From NCBI RefSeq assembly GCF_004135935.1, contig NZ_CP025086.1, positions 496,001 to 560,000 on the forward strand: a DNA stretch of 64,000 nucleotides, given 5' to 3'. The translations under genes and the position numbers were made by a program. This DNA comes from Methylovirgula ligni (GTDB lineage Bacteria; Pseudomonadota; Alphaproteobacteria; Rhizobiales; Beijerinckiaceae). The notes under the pieces were generated by a model. That model had not been told where the DNA came from. It made no database searches and saw only the letters and a list, made by a program, of their open reading frames with translations. This document shows, in pieces, positions 8,803-16,714 of the stretch. Numbering within the stretch: position 1 is the first letter of the stretch; every line of letters begins with the position of its first letter.

Positions 8803-10984
8803 GCGGGTACAGCGGCCCTGGCGCGATGCCGAAGGCTTCCTCGAATTGTTTCGCCGGCATCGGCTTCCCGTAGTAATAGCCCTGCGCTTCCTCGCAGCCA
8901 CGCGCCTGCAGATATTCGGATTGCGCCAAGGTCTCGATGCCCTCGGCGATGGCCGCAAGGTCAAAATTGCGCGCCATGTCGAGAACCGCCTGAACCACAG
9001 CGGCGTCCCGCTTCGACGTCAGCATCCCCTGCACGAACGAGCGGTCGATCTTGAGCCGCGTCAGCGGATATTGCTTGAGCAGGCTCAGCGAGCCGAAGCC
9101 GGTGCCGAAATCGTCGAAGGCGATGCCGACGCCATGCGCGCGCAGCCGCCTAAGGGTTTCGAGCGCGATCTCGTCGCGATCGAGCGCGATGTTTTCGGTG
9201 ACTTCGAGCTCCAGCGCCTCCGCCGGCAAGCCATGCCGCTCCAGCGCCGCGACGACCTCGGCGACGAGATCGCCGACGCGGAACTGTGCGGCGAACAGAT
9301 TGACGGCAATGCGGAACTTCGGCACGCCGTGCCGCCGCCAGAAGGCGGCTTGCGCACAAGCCTCGTCGAGCACCCAGGAGCCGACCGTCGCCGCCAGCGG
9401 GCCGCCCTCAAGCGCCGGCAAAAAAGCGCCGGGCGCCAATATGCCGCGCGTCGGGTGATGCCAGCGGATCAGCGCTTCAGCGCCGACGAGAGCCTGATCG
9501 GCGAGCCGCACCTGCGGCTGGTAGAACAACAGGAATTCGCTCCCGACCACGGCGCGATGCAATTCCATCGCATAAAGACGCCGCGCCGCGGCCTCCATCC
9601 GCAGCGCCGGTACGAAGACAAAGGCGCGGCCGCGACCGGCACTCTTGGCCTTGTATAGAGCGAGGTCGGCATCGCCGATCAGCTCCAGAGCTTCCTGCGC
9701 GTGAAAGGGCGCAAGCGCGATGCCGCAACTCGCGGCGACACGCACTTCCTGGCCATCGAAGGCAATCGGCGCGGCGACGCGGGTGATAGCGGCCTGCGCC
9801 ACCGCGTTCGCGCGTTCCAGATCCGCGCCCGGCAGCAGGATCGCAAATTCGTCGCCGCCGATCCGCGCGACAACGTCATACATCCCGAGGTCAGCGCCCA
9901 GCCGGCTGGCAACCTCGCGCAAAATCCCGTCGCCGACGGCGTGGCCCAGCGTATCGTTGACATCCTTGAAGCCGTCGAGATCGATCATCAGCAGGGCCGC
10001 GGCCGCGGGGGCCAGCAACGTCTCCTCGACACGACGATAAAGCCGGGCGCGGTTGGCCAGACCCGTCAATGAATCGAAATTCGCCAGCCTGTAGAGTTCT
10101 TCTTCCTCGCGCCGCCGCTGCGTCATATCGCGCAGGACGACACTGAAACGCATGCGCGACGCCTCGTTCCAGCAATAGATCGAGAAGCTAAGGGGAAATT
10201 CGCTCCCGTCCTTGCGCAGTCCCTCGAGATCGGAGGGCGGAGTCAATCCATCGAGCGAACCAGCCGCTGCGGCGCGCGCGATGAGATCGCGCACCAGCGG
10301 TCGATGACGCGCGCAGATCAATTGCTCAATCGAACGGCCGACGCCTTCCTCAACCGTGTAGCCGTACATCGCCGCGGCCGCGGCGCTCCATGCGAGAATC
10401 GTCCCGGTTTCGTCGAAGCGCACGATGGGCGTTGCGGCATTGTTGACGAATTCCTCGGAGGCCAGCGGATCGGCCTTTTCCACCGCCGCTTCGACACGCC
10501 GCAGTTCCAGCCGGTCGGAGGCCATTTTGGCGAGCTCGCGCAGCCGCTCGCAGTCTTCGGACGTAAAGTCCGGATGCGGCTTGACGTCGATGATGCAAAG
10601 CGAGCCAAGCGCATGGCCGTCGGGCGAGCGGATGGGCACACCGGCATAAAAGCGCAGATGGGTCTTCCCCGTCACCAGCGGGTTGTCATGGAAACGCTCA
10701 TCGCGCGTTGCGTCCGGCACGACCATCACGCCGTTCTGCGTGATGGCATGGGCGCAGAACGATACGTCACGGCTCATGTCGACATCGCCAATGCCTGCGC
10801 TTGCGGCGAAGAACACATGATCGCTGCCGATCATGTTGACCGCCGAGACCGGCATGTCGAACACGCGCACGGCAATATTCACCACAGGGTCAAGGCTGGG
10901 AAGCGGGCGATCGCTTGCCAGTCCATAGGCCGCCAGAGCCCTCAGCCTCTCCGGCTCGCTCGCCAACGCCGGTGGGCACTTCAT
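8732..10984 (-). CDS. GAF-PAS-GGDEF-EAL cyclic-di-GMP protein
   Basis: 750-residue signalling protein likely to make and/or break cyclic di-GMP. Order: GAF domain (about 30-160, with FCAHAI and FYAGVPI), PAS (about 175-295), GGDEF (about 300-465, intact GGDEF at 376-380), EAL (about 485-725, EAL at 503-505, with DDFGTG, KIDRSF and AEGIE retained). Both catalytic centres look intact. The position of the RxxD inhibition site before GGDEF reads GMYD, so product inhibition through the I-site is probably absent. No transmembrane segment, so it is cytoplasmic. The last about 25 residues are basic and lie opposite the creatininase gene. Confidence 0.93.
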   Translation of the reverse strand: MKCPPALASEPERLRALAAYGLASDRPLPSLDPVVNIAVRVFDMPVSAVNMIGSDHVFFAASAGIGDVDMSRDVSFCAHAITQNGVMVVPDATRDERFHDNPLVTGKTHLRFYAGVPIRSPDGHALGSLCIIDVKPHPDFTSEDCERLRELAKMASDRLELRRVEAAVEKADPLASEEFVNNAATPIVRFDETGTILAWSAAAAAMYGYTVEEGVGRSIEQLICARHRPLVRDLIARAAAAGSLDGLTPPSDLEGLRKDGSEFPLSFSIYCWNEASRMRFSVVLRDMTQRRREEEELYRLANFDSLTGLANRARLYRRVEETLLAPAAAALLMIDLDGFKDVNDTLGHAVGDGILREVASRLGADLGMYDVVARIGGDEFAILLPGADLERANAVAQAAITRVAAPIAFDGQEVRVAASCGIALAPFHAQEALELIGDADLALYKAKSAGRGRAFVFVPALRMEAAARRLYAMELHRAVVGSEFLLFYQPQVRLADQALVGAEALIRWHHPTRGILAPGAFLPALEGGPLAATVGSWVLDEACAQAAFWRRHGVPKFRIAVNLFAAQFRVGDLVAEVVAALERHGLPAEALELEVTENIALDRDEIALETLRRLRAHGVGIAFDDFGTGFGSLSLLKQYPLTRLKIDRSFVQGMLTSKRDAAVVQAVLDMARNFDLAAIAEGIETLAQSEYLQARGCEEAQGYYYGKPMPAKQFEEAFGIAPGPLYPPSLSRDRRSAGQDRRPRYPATIR

Positions 10985-11184
10985 ATGCTCGCCTCGTCGC
11001 TAGAATAACCACGCGAACGGAACCGCCGATCGCCGTACATCAAACAAACGAAATACCAGAAGGATGCAATTTTCGCTTTGATCTTTGGCGTCATATGCCG
11101 AGCGCCGGGTTAACGGCGGTTCGAACTTTATTCACAATGACCGCAAAATGACTGCGAAGGCCACGCCTGTGACGCAGCGGCAAG

Positions 11185-11907
11185 CTAGAGCTTGCCGTAG
11201 ACGACCCGTGTGCCGCAGAGGATGTCGTGCAGCCCGGTCTTCTCGCGCGTCCAGGCGATCATCAGGAAGCCGATATCGAGCGTGAGGCCGTCGAGGATGT
11301 AGGCGGCCCAGCGGCCGAAGGCCAGCCAGGCGCTGACCGGTTCGCCGGTGATCGTGACAAGGTGCAGGCCAAGCAGTCTTTTGCCCGGCGTCGCCTGCCA
11401 TTTGCCGCTGTTGAAATAGACGTTGTAGCCGATCGTCACGGCAAAGCCGACGATCCAGAAAATGATGGTGAAAGCCGGCGGCAGAGAATGGTGTTGGCCG
11501 GCTTGCGGAAGCCCGGCTGCGCCGGCGAGCCCTGTCACGACCAATATGATGCCCAGCACGACGCCGGCGAAAAGCGCGATGGCCTCCATCACAAGCACGT
11601 CGATGATGTAGGCGAGAAGCCTGATCCAGAACCCCGCATATTGCGAGCCGGAGCCGAAAGCCTGCGCTTCGGCGCCGGGCGCCCCCGGCAGAGCCGGCGG
11701 CAGCAGGGCGGCAAAGACCGGCACGTCGGAGAGCCGTGTCCATTCCGTAGCGCCGACCTCGGCGATATTGGTGTCGCGGCCGATCTCGGCCTTGGCGATC
11801 ATGTCCTTGAGCACGTAGCCCGTCAGCGGCCCCAGCGCCTGTGCGGGCGCCTGCACATACCAATTCGTTTCGAAAGGATGTTTCGGCGGCACGCTTTCCG
11901 ACGCCAT
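11185..11907 (-). CDS. GYF_2 and RDD domain membrane protein
   Basis: 240 residues, ATG at 11907 with GAGGAA just upstream. The N-terminal about 60 residues (NWYVQAPAQALGPLTGYVLKDMI...) resemble the GYF_2 module often joined to bacterial membrane proteins. The rest is an RDD domain: GFWIRLLAYIIDVLVM in helix 1, NSGKWQATPGKRLLGLHLV before helix 3, and a short final helix region. RDD proteins are poorly understood; some affect ion exchange. No operon partner. Confidence 0.82.
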   Translation of the reverse strand: MASESVPPKHPFETNWYVQAPAQALGPLTGYVLKDMIAKAEIGRDTNIAEVGATEWTRLSDVPVFAALLPPALPGAPGAEAQAFGSGSQYAGFWIRLLAYIIDVLVMEAIALFAGVVLGIILVVTGLAGAAGLPQAGQHHSLPPAFTIIFWIVGFAVTIGYNVYFNSGKWQATPGKRLLGLHLVTITGEPVSAWLAFGRWAAYILDGLTLDIGFLMIAWTREKTGLHDILCGTRVVYGKL

Positions 11908-12329
11908 GAGGTTTCCTCGAAGTTTGGGCGAAGGAATTTGAGGCTGCCGCCGCGCACAGTCAACGCTACCGACCCTCGACAATCGGGAAGAGAAGAAACA
12001 ACGCAGGGCAGACAATCCGTGAGCATGATTTTGCGCATGCTTAAAAATCGCTGAACGAATTGCATCGCCGCCGCCGCGCGACCCGACGGCGCGGCCGAAA
12101 GCGCCCGCCCCGCCCTCGCGTAATGTGACGGGTGCCGGGAGCACGATTACGGGCTCGTTGGCGCCAAACCCAAAATAGTTCTTGTAAAACGTGCGAATCT
12201 TCTTATTTGTTGCCTTGCCCAAATCGCACGTGCCTGTGGTCGTGTGTCGATTGGCGGGGATCCGGACAAGAGGCCGGTTAACCGCCACCAAAAATCGGCA
12301 GCCGGAGCGAACCGGTGAACCCCGCCAAA
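11908..12329. other. intergenic region without visible gene
   Basis: The first part of the long gap between the RDD gene and the decarboxylase. I found no frame with credible coding features. The RDD promoter (minus) and the promoter of the structured decarboxylase leader (plus) should both lie here. Confidence 0.5.
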
Positions 12330-12369
12330 CGGGGGACACGACTTAAAGCAACGACGGACCGGGCTTTTT

Positions 12370-12678
12370 CGTCTCTGCCAGCTTCCAAAACTGGCTTACC
12401 GAAGAGGCTAGTCTATCTTGCCGGGCGTGCGGAACGGGACTCCATTCCCAATCCAAGCGAAGGCTATGACGGTTACGGCGGCAGCTTTGCCGCATCGCCA
12501 GCATAGCCAACGGCGCAGCATCTGACTTTCGCAGCACGGGTTATCTCGTGCGGCGTCGGTCAGCGATGACGGAGCGGTGAACGGCGGCGTCTCCACAATG
12601 CGCCGGAATCCTCCTTCGTCATCATCCCAAGCTTGTTTCGCTTCTGCGCGGTTTGCCGCGCTTCGAGGGGATGCCGCG
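12370..12678 (+). ncRNA. structured 5' leader of the decarboxylase, speF-RNA-like candidate
   Basis: About 300 bases before the ATG hold a series of good hairpins. Examples: GCCAG/CTGGC near 12377; GGGA/TCCC 12436-12449; a 7-bp outer stem 12462-12468 with 12502-12508 enclosing a 6-bp stem 12478-12483/12488-12493 with a GCTT loop; a 7-bp hairpin 12534-12551 with a TTAT loop inside CTGAC/GTCAG 12522-12526/12559-12563; GATGACG/CGTCATC 12565-12571/12617-12623; and a GC hairpin just before the Shine-Dalgarno. The alphaproteobacterial speF RNA motif precedes exactly this decarboxylase family. The match is by position and structure; I could not run a covariance search. Confidence 0.55.
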
Positions 12679-13809
12679 ATGACCGATCGTATCATTGAAT
12701 TCCTGCGTAACCGACGTGAGGACGGGCCCTGCCTGGTGCTCGATCTCGAAGTCGTGCGCGACAATTACATGGCCTTCGCCAAGGCCCTGCCGGACACGCG
12801 CGTCTTCTACGCCGTCAAGGCCAATCCCGACCCGCAGGTGCTCGATCTGCTGGCCCGCCTCGGCTCGTCTTTCGACACGGCTTCCGTGGTCGAGATCGAG
12901 CAGGCGCTGGCGGCCGGTGCGACGCCCGACCGGATCAGCTTCGGCAACACGATCAAGAAGGAGCGTGACATCGCCCGCGCCTATGCGCTCGGCGTACGCC
13001 TGTTTGCGGTCGATTGCGAAGCCGAGGTCGAGAAGATCGCCCGGGCTGCGCCCGGCTCCAAGGTCTTCTGCCGCATCCTCTGCGCCGGCGACGGCGCCGA
13101 ATGGCCGCTGTCGCGCAAGTTCGGCTGCGTGCCGGAGATGGCCGCGCGCGTGCTTGAGCACGCCCATCGCCTCGGGCTTGTTGCTTACGGGCTGTCGTTC
13201 CATGTCGGCTCGCAGCAACGCAACCCGAAGAGCTGGGACGCGGCGCTCAAGGCTTCGGCGGCGATCTTCCGGGATCTCGCCGAGCGCGGCATCAACCTGC
13301 AGATGGTCAACCTCGGCGGCGGCTTCCCGACGAAATATCTTCGGGATGTGCCGGCGGTGAAGGCCTATGGCCAGGCGATCTTCCGGGCGCTGCGCAAGCA
13401 CTTCGGCAACCGCATCCCGGAGACGATCATCGAGCCGGGCCGCGGCATGGTCGGCAATGCCGGCGTGATCGAGGCCGAGGTGGTGCTGATCTCGAAGAAG
13501 TCGGACGAGGATAAGATGCGCTGGGTCTATCTCGACATCGGCAAGTTCAACGGGCTTGCCGAGACGATGGACGAGATGATCCGCTATCCGATCCGCACGG
13601 CCTATGACGACGACGCGATGGAGCCTTGCGTCATCGCCGGGCCGTCCTGCGACTCGGTCGATGTGCTGTACGAGAAGGAGCCCTACCCGCTCCCGCTCAG
13701 CCTCGAGATCGGCGCGAAAGTGCTGATCGAGGGCACCGGCGCCTACACGACGACCTATTCGGCCGTCGGCTTCAACGGCTTTCCGCCTCTGAAGTCTTAC
13801 GTGATCTGA
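12679..13809 (+). CDS. PLP-dependent group IV ornithine/lysine decarboxylase
   Basis: Alanine-racemase-fold decarboxylase of 376 residues for putrescine (or cadaverine) synthesis. It shows the PLP lysine in FYAVKANPDP, the glycine loop GGGFPTKY, the phosphate-binding EPGRGMVGNAG and the active-site Cys-Asp region GPSCDSVDVLYE near the C-terminus. Length fits the compact alphaproteobacterial ODC/LDC. The start at 12679 has GAGGGG 8 bases upstream. An upstream frame extension to 12577 runs through the structured leader and is unlikely to be translated. Ornithine versus lysine preference cannot be settled here. Ends at a strong terminator. Confidence 0.92.
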   Translation: MTDRIIEFLRNRREDGPCLVLDLEVVRDNYMAFAKALPDTRVFYAVKANPDPQVLDLLARLGSSFDTASVVEIEQALAAGATPDRISFGNTIKKERDIARAYALGVRLFAVDCEAEVEKIARAAPGSKVFCRILCAGDGAEWPLSRKFGCVPEMAARVLEHAHRLGLVAYGLSFHVGSQQRNPKSWDAALKASAAIFRDLAERGINLQMVNLGGGFPTKYLRDVPAVKAYGQAIFRALRKHFGNRIPETIIEPGRGMVGNAGVIEAEVVLISKKSDEDKMRWVYLDIGKFNGLAETMDEMIRYPIRTAYDDDAMEPCVIAGPSCDSVDVLYEKEPYPLPLSLEIGAKVLIEGTGAYTTTYSAVGFNGFPPLKSYVI

Positions 13810-14881
13810 GCGGCTCGTCCGGGCGGAGAGGTATCCTCTCCGCCTTTTTCGCATCCGGGCTTTCCGCCGGCTTCTCCAGCCGGAATATCGCCGGACGTGC
13901 GAAGAGAAACTTCAGTGGCGTGTTCCGCACCAGGGCGTAGAGCAGCAGCGGAAAGCTGACGCCGGCGAATGTCACAAGTGTCGAGGCGACGCCGATATCG
14001 GTGATGACCCCGGTATGTACAATCGCCCCGCGCGTCGCCGCCATCGGCAGGAAAAACGCCAGATAGATGACGATCGAATTGCGGCCGCAATAGCGCAGCC
14101 ATCGCGTGTAGGGCGCCTGCGACAGAAGCACCGCACTGGCGACGACGGCGCTCGCGCCGGCAAAGCCAGCAATGAGGCTCAACAGCGGCAGAGCGGCGAA
14201 GTTCGGCGCCCCGAGCGGCGCCGGAACAAAGGTCGCGAGGCCCTCGACCACGGCCCACAGCGCCAAGCCCACACCCGCCGCGGTCTTGTGCCCGCCCACC
14301 CAGACCGCCAGCGCGAAGATAGCGCCCGAGAAGACATAGCCCGCGTAGAAATAGACATAGCGCGAGCAGAATTCGTCGATGACGGTCCAACCCGTCGTCA
14401 CGCGCGCCGTCTCAAGCAGCGCGGCTGCGAAGAAGACCAGCGGCCAGGGGACGCGGCGCAGCAGCTTCGTCGTGACGAAAAAAATCGGCAGGAGATAGAT
14501 GAACCACAGGGTTCCGAGCGGCTCGATGAGGCCGAAGGCGAACTGCTCGGCCACCGCACGCGGGCCATCGGCCGCATCCTTCACGACGACCTGGATGGCG
14601 AGCCACAGGACGAAGAAATAGGCGAAATGGACGACCTTGCGATCGAGAAACACGCGCCAGTCGCGCGCGATCGTCTGCCCGAGAAAGAGCCCGGCGATGA
14701 GGAAGAAATCCGGCATCCGGAACGGCTTGGCGAAGGTGACGACCTCGTGCAGGAAGCCCTCGCCGCCCATCGCCGTGCCGGTGCCAAGCGTCGAATGCAT
14801 CATCACCACCATGATGATGCAGAAGCCCTTGGCGTAATCGACCCAGGCGACGCGCGGTTTTTCGGTGGCAGGCTGAGGCAT
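13772..14881 (-). CDS. acyltransferase 3 family membrane protein
   Basis: 369 residues with about ten transmembrane helices, of the acyltransferase-3/OPGC-like family that O-acylates surface glycans or membrane sugars. It begins PRVAWVDYAKGFCIIMVVMMH, whose early Asp and His fit the family's conserved N-terminal R/D...H region. RMPDFFLIAGLFLG matches the MPxFFxxSG(L/F)xxG motif. Start ATG 14881. The last about 12 codons overlap the convergent decarboxylase stop, and the decarboxylase terminator lies within it. Acceptor unknown. Confidence 0.85.
   Translation of the reverse strand: MPQPATEKPRVAWVDYAKGFCIIMVVMMHSTLGTGTAMGGEGFLHEVVTFAKPFRMPDFFLIAGLFLGQTIARDWRVFLDRKVVHFAYFFVLWLAIQVVVKDAADGPRAVAEQFAFGLIEPLGTLWFIYLLPIFFVTTKLLRRVPWPLVFFAAALLETARVTTGWTVIDEFCSRYVYFYAGYVFSGAIFALAVWVGGHKTAAGVGLALWAVVEGLATFVPAPLGAPNFAALPLLSLIAGFAGASAVVASAVLLSQAPYTRWLRYCGRNSIVIYLAFFLPMAATRGAIVHTGVITDIGVASTLVTFAGVSFPLLLYALVRNTPLKFLFARPAIFRLEKPAESPDAKKAERIPLRPDEPLRSRKTSEAESR
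13822..13849 (+). terminator. rho-independent terminator of the decarboxylase gene
   Basis: A perfect 10-bp stem (13822-13831 with 13835-13844, loop TAT) is followed by five T. It lies 12 bases past the stop codon and inside the 3' end of the convergent acyltransferase reading frame. Confidence 0.9.
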
Positions 14882-15029
14882 TCGTCCCGAATTATCTCTC
14901 GGTGCGGCGATTTTCGGTCTTCGCGACCCAATTCCGTCCCGAAGTGGGACGCAGACCGCCCTTCCGACTCACGCCACGCAAGGCCGATGCCTCGGCGGCA
15001 ACAGATCGAGGGGAAATCCCGCTGCGGGA

Positions 15030-15731
15030 TCAGCCGAGGTGCTCGGTCTCGCTCAGCGTCATCCGAAGCTCGAAGCTCTTGAACTGCGAGAATATGCGCC
15101 AGACCCAATCGCGCAGGGCGGCGCGCAGCACGATCGACATGTCGGGCGGCGGCGCGAGCATGAAACGTGAGAGCGAGAAGCCCGGATCGTCGATCGTCGC
15201 CCGCAGGGTCGGATCGAGCTTGCCGATCCTGAAGCTGTGTGCGGTCAGCGGCCTTGCCTCGGGTGCGGCCTCGCGCTCCACGATCTCGTTCTCGACGAGG
15301 ATGAGCCGCAGGTCGGGATAGCGTTCCGCGATCCTGGCGGTCACTTCCGCCGTCCGCGGCGTCCCGTCGTCGACATAGAGCAGGATCGGCTCGACGCCGC
15401 GCGCCAGCGCCTCCGCGATAAAGCCGGTATTGTCGATGACGGCGAAGAAGGGTTCCAGCGTGCGATGCCAGAGATCGACGATCTTCGGCACGCCGTCATC
15501 GGCGAGCAACGGGTCGATCAGCGCCATCTGGCCCTGAATCGTATTGAGATCGGCAATGGCGACGCGCTCGGAAAAGCGCAGCGCGAAATCCGGCTCGTGG
15601 GCGTCGGTATCGAAACCGCGGAAATCGCGGCGGCTGGCGAGATAATAATCGCCGAGCAGGCGCGCCGCCGTCGTCTTGCCGACGCGCCCGGAGAGCGAAC
15701 AGACGATGAAGACGAATGTCCGAGCGGTCAT
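15030..15731 (-). CDS. ParA/MinD-like P-loop ATPase, degenerate Walker A partner
   Basis: 233 residues. The P-loop SLSGRVGKTTAARLLGDYY has the GxGKTT core but lacks the signature lysine of the deviant Walker A motif, which the upstream neighbour keeps. It has a switch-like FDTDAHEPDF and a VIDNTGF segment in place of the usual DxxG. Start ATG 15731; the frame continues upstream without support. It follows the second ATPase gene by 43 bases on the same strand, so they are probably co-transcribed and may interact. Cargo unknown; not a chromosome-partition ParA by context (no parB). Confidence 0.7.
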   Translation of the reverse strand: MTARTFVFIVCSLSGRVGKTTAARLLGDYYLASRRDFRGFDTDAHEPDFALRFSERVAIADLNTIQGQMALIDPLLADDGVPKIVDLWHRTLEPFFAVIDNTGFIAEALARGVEPILLYVDDGTPRTAEVTARIAERYPDLRLILVENEIVEREAAPEARPLTAHSFRIGKLDPTLRATIDDPGFSLSRFMLAPPPDMSIVLRAALRDWVWRIFSQFKSFELRMTLSETEHLG

Positions 15732-15774
15732 CGCCCGAGGACCGTCCAAAAGCGCCGCGCGTGAGGCTTGAAGA

Positions 15775-16620
15775 TCAACCCCGGCCGTTGATGAGATCGA
15801 GCAAGTGGATTCGGTCGAACTCTTCCGCGTTCTTGTTTTGCCATGTACGCACGTAACCACGCAGAGTGAAAGAATGGTTCGCCGGTTCGCCCGACGCGGT
15901 CTTGTCGGCGACAAAGCTCGACAAAGGCGTGCCGGCGAGTTCCACCTGCTCATAGGCCATCGCATTGAGCTTGGGGATCGTGACCTCGCTCGCGTTCTTC
16001 ACCTTGCCGAAATAGGTCTGCAATGTCGCCGGATCCCAATCGAAGAAAGTCGAGTCGTTGACGTAATTTTTGACGAGGAAATAATGCGCGTCGGTGACAA
16101 AAGGCGCCGTTTCGCTGATTTCCGAAAGCGAGGCGATCGACGGGCCGAGAATATGAAACAGGACGAAGTTGAAATCGCCCGCCTTCGCCGCATCGAGGAA
16201 GCCGACATCGCGAAGCGCCGCGAGGCTGGAAGCCAGCGCGCCGGCGCGCGTATCGATGAGAGACACCTTCACTTGCGAGGTATTGAGCGTATCGAGGATA
16301 CGCATCTGGTCCGGCGTCTGATTGATATCGACGACTTGGGTGATCTCGGGATGGAAGCGTTGCAACGTCCCGCGCGGCGTCTCGGTATCGAAGGCGCGGA
16401 CGATGACATTATTGCTGGCGAGATAATCGAGAAGCGCGCGCGCGACCGTCGTTTTGCCGACCCCGCCCTTGTCCGCCCCAACCATGATCAGCGTCGGCTT
16501 CATCTGATTGTGCCCCATCCCAGCTGTCTGCGCGACATCCTTCGCCTGCGGTGCGGTTTTCGGCGGCCGCGAATGGGCCGTCCGGGCCGCACGTCTTATG
16601 TGCTTCGTGTTGCGCGCCAT
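15775..16620 (-). CDS. ParA/MinD-like P-loop ATPase
   Basis: 281 residues if begun at ATG 16620; an internal ATG at 16518 (MGHNQMKPTLIMVG) sits right before the ATPase core and may be the real start. Deviant Walker A GADKGGVGKTTVARALLDYL with the signature Lys, then AFDTETPRGTLQRF (A' region) and SLIDTRAG (Walker B/DxxG-like). It belongs to the SIMIBI class with ParA, MinD and CobQ-like proteins. It pairs with the downstream paralogue at 15030-15731. No known partition or chemotaxis genes nearby, so its role is unknown. Confidence 0.75.
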   Translation of the reverse strand: MARNTKHIRRAARTAHSRPPKTAPQAKDVAQTAGMGHNQMKPTLIMVGADKGGVGKTTVARALLDYLASNNVIVRAFDTETPRGTLQRFHPEITQVVDINQTPDQMRILDTLNTSQVKVSLIDTRAGALASSLAALRDVGFLDAAKAGDFNFVLFHILGPSIASLSEISETAPFVTDAHYFLVKNYVNDSTFFDWDPATLQTYFGKVKNASEVTIPKLNAMAYEQVELAGTPLSSFVADKTASGEPANHSFTLRGYVRTWQNKNAEEFDRIHLLDLINGRG

Positions 16621-16714
16621 AAGCCGATATAGCGCACTTTCGCGGGTGCGCAAAACAGAGCGAAATTTTCGTTAATGACAGTATTTTTACGCTCAACCGG
16701 CGGAAGGGACGGCG

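Noticed and set aside
12315-12506. 63-codon open frame in the decarboxylase leader
   Set aside because: Its last part forms a strong nested stem, so the sequence is better explained as structured RNA. Not listed as a gene, though a leader peptide is not excluded.
15030-16620. Chromosome partition ParA/Soj locus
   Set aside because: No parB, parS, gidA/B or origin features; the protein sequences also diverge from Soj outside the P-loop.
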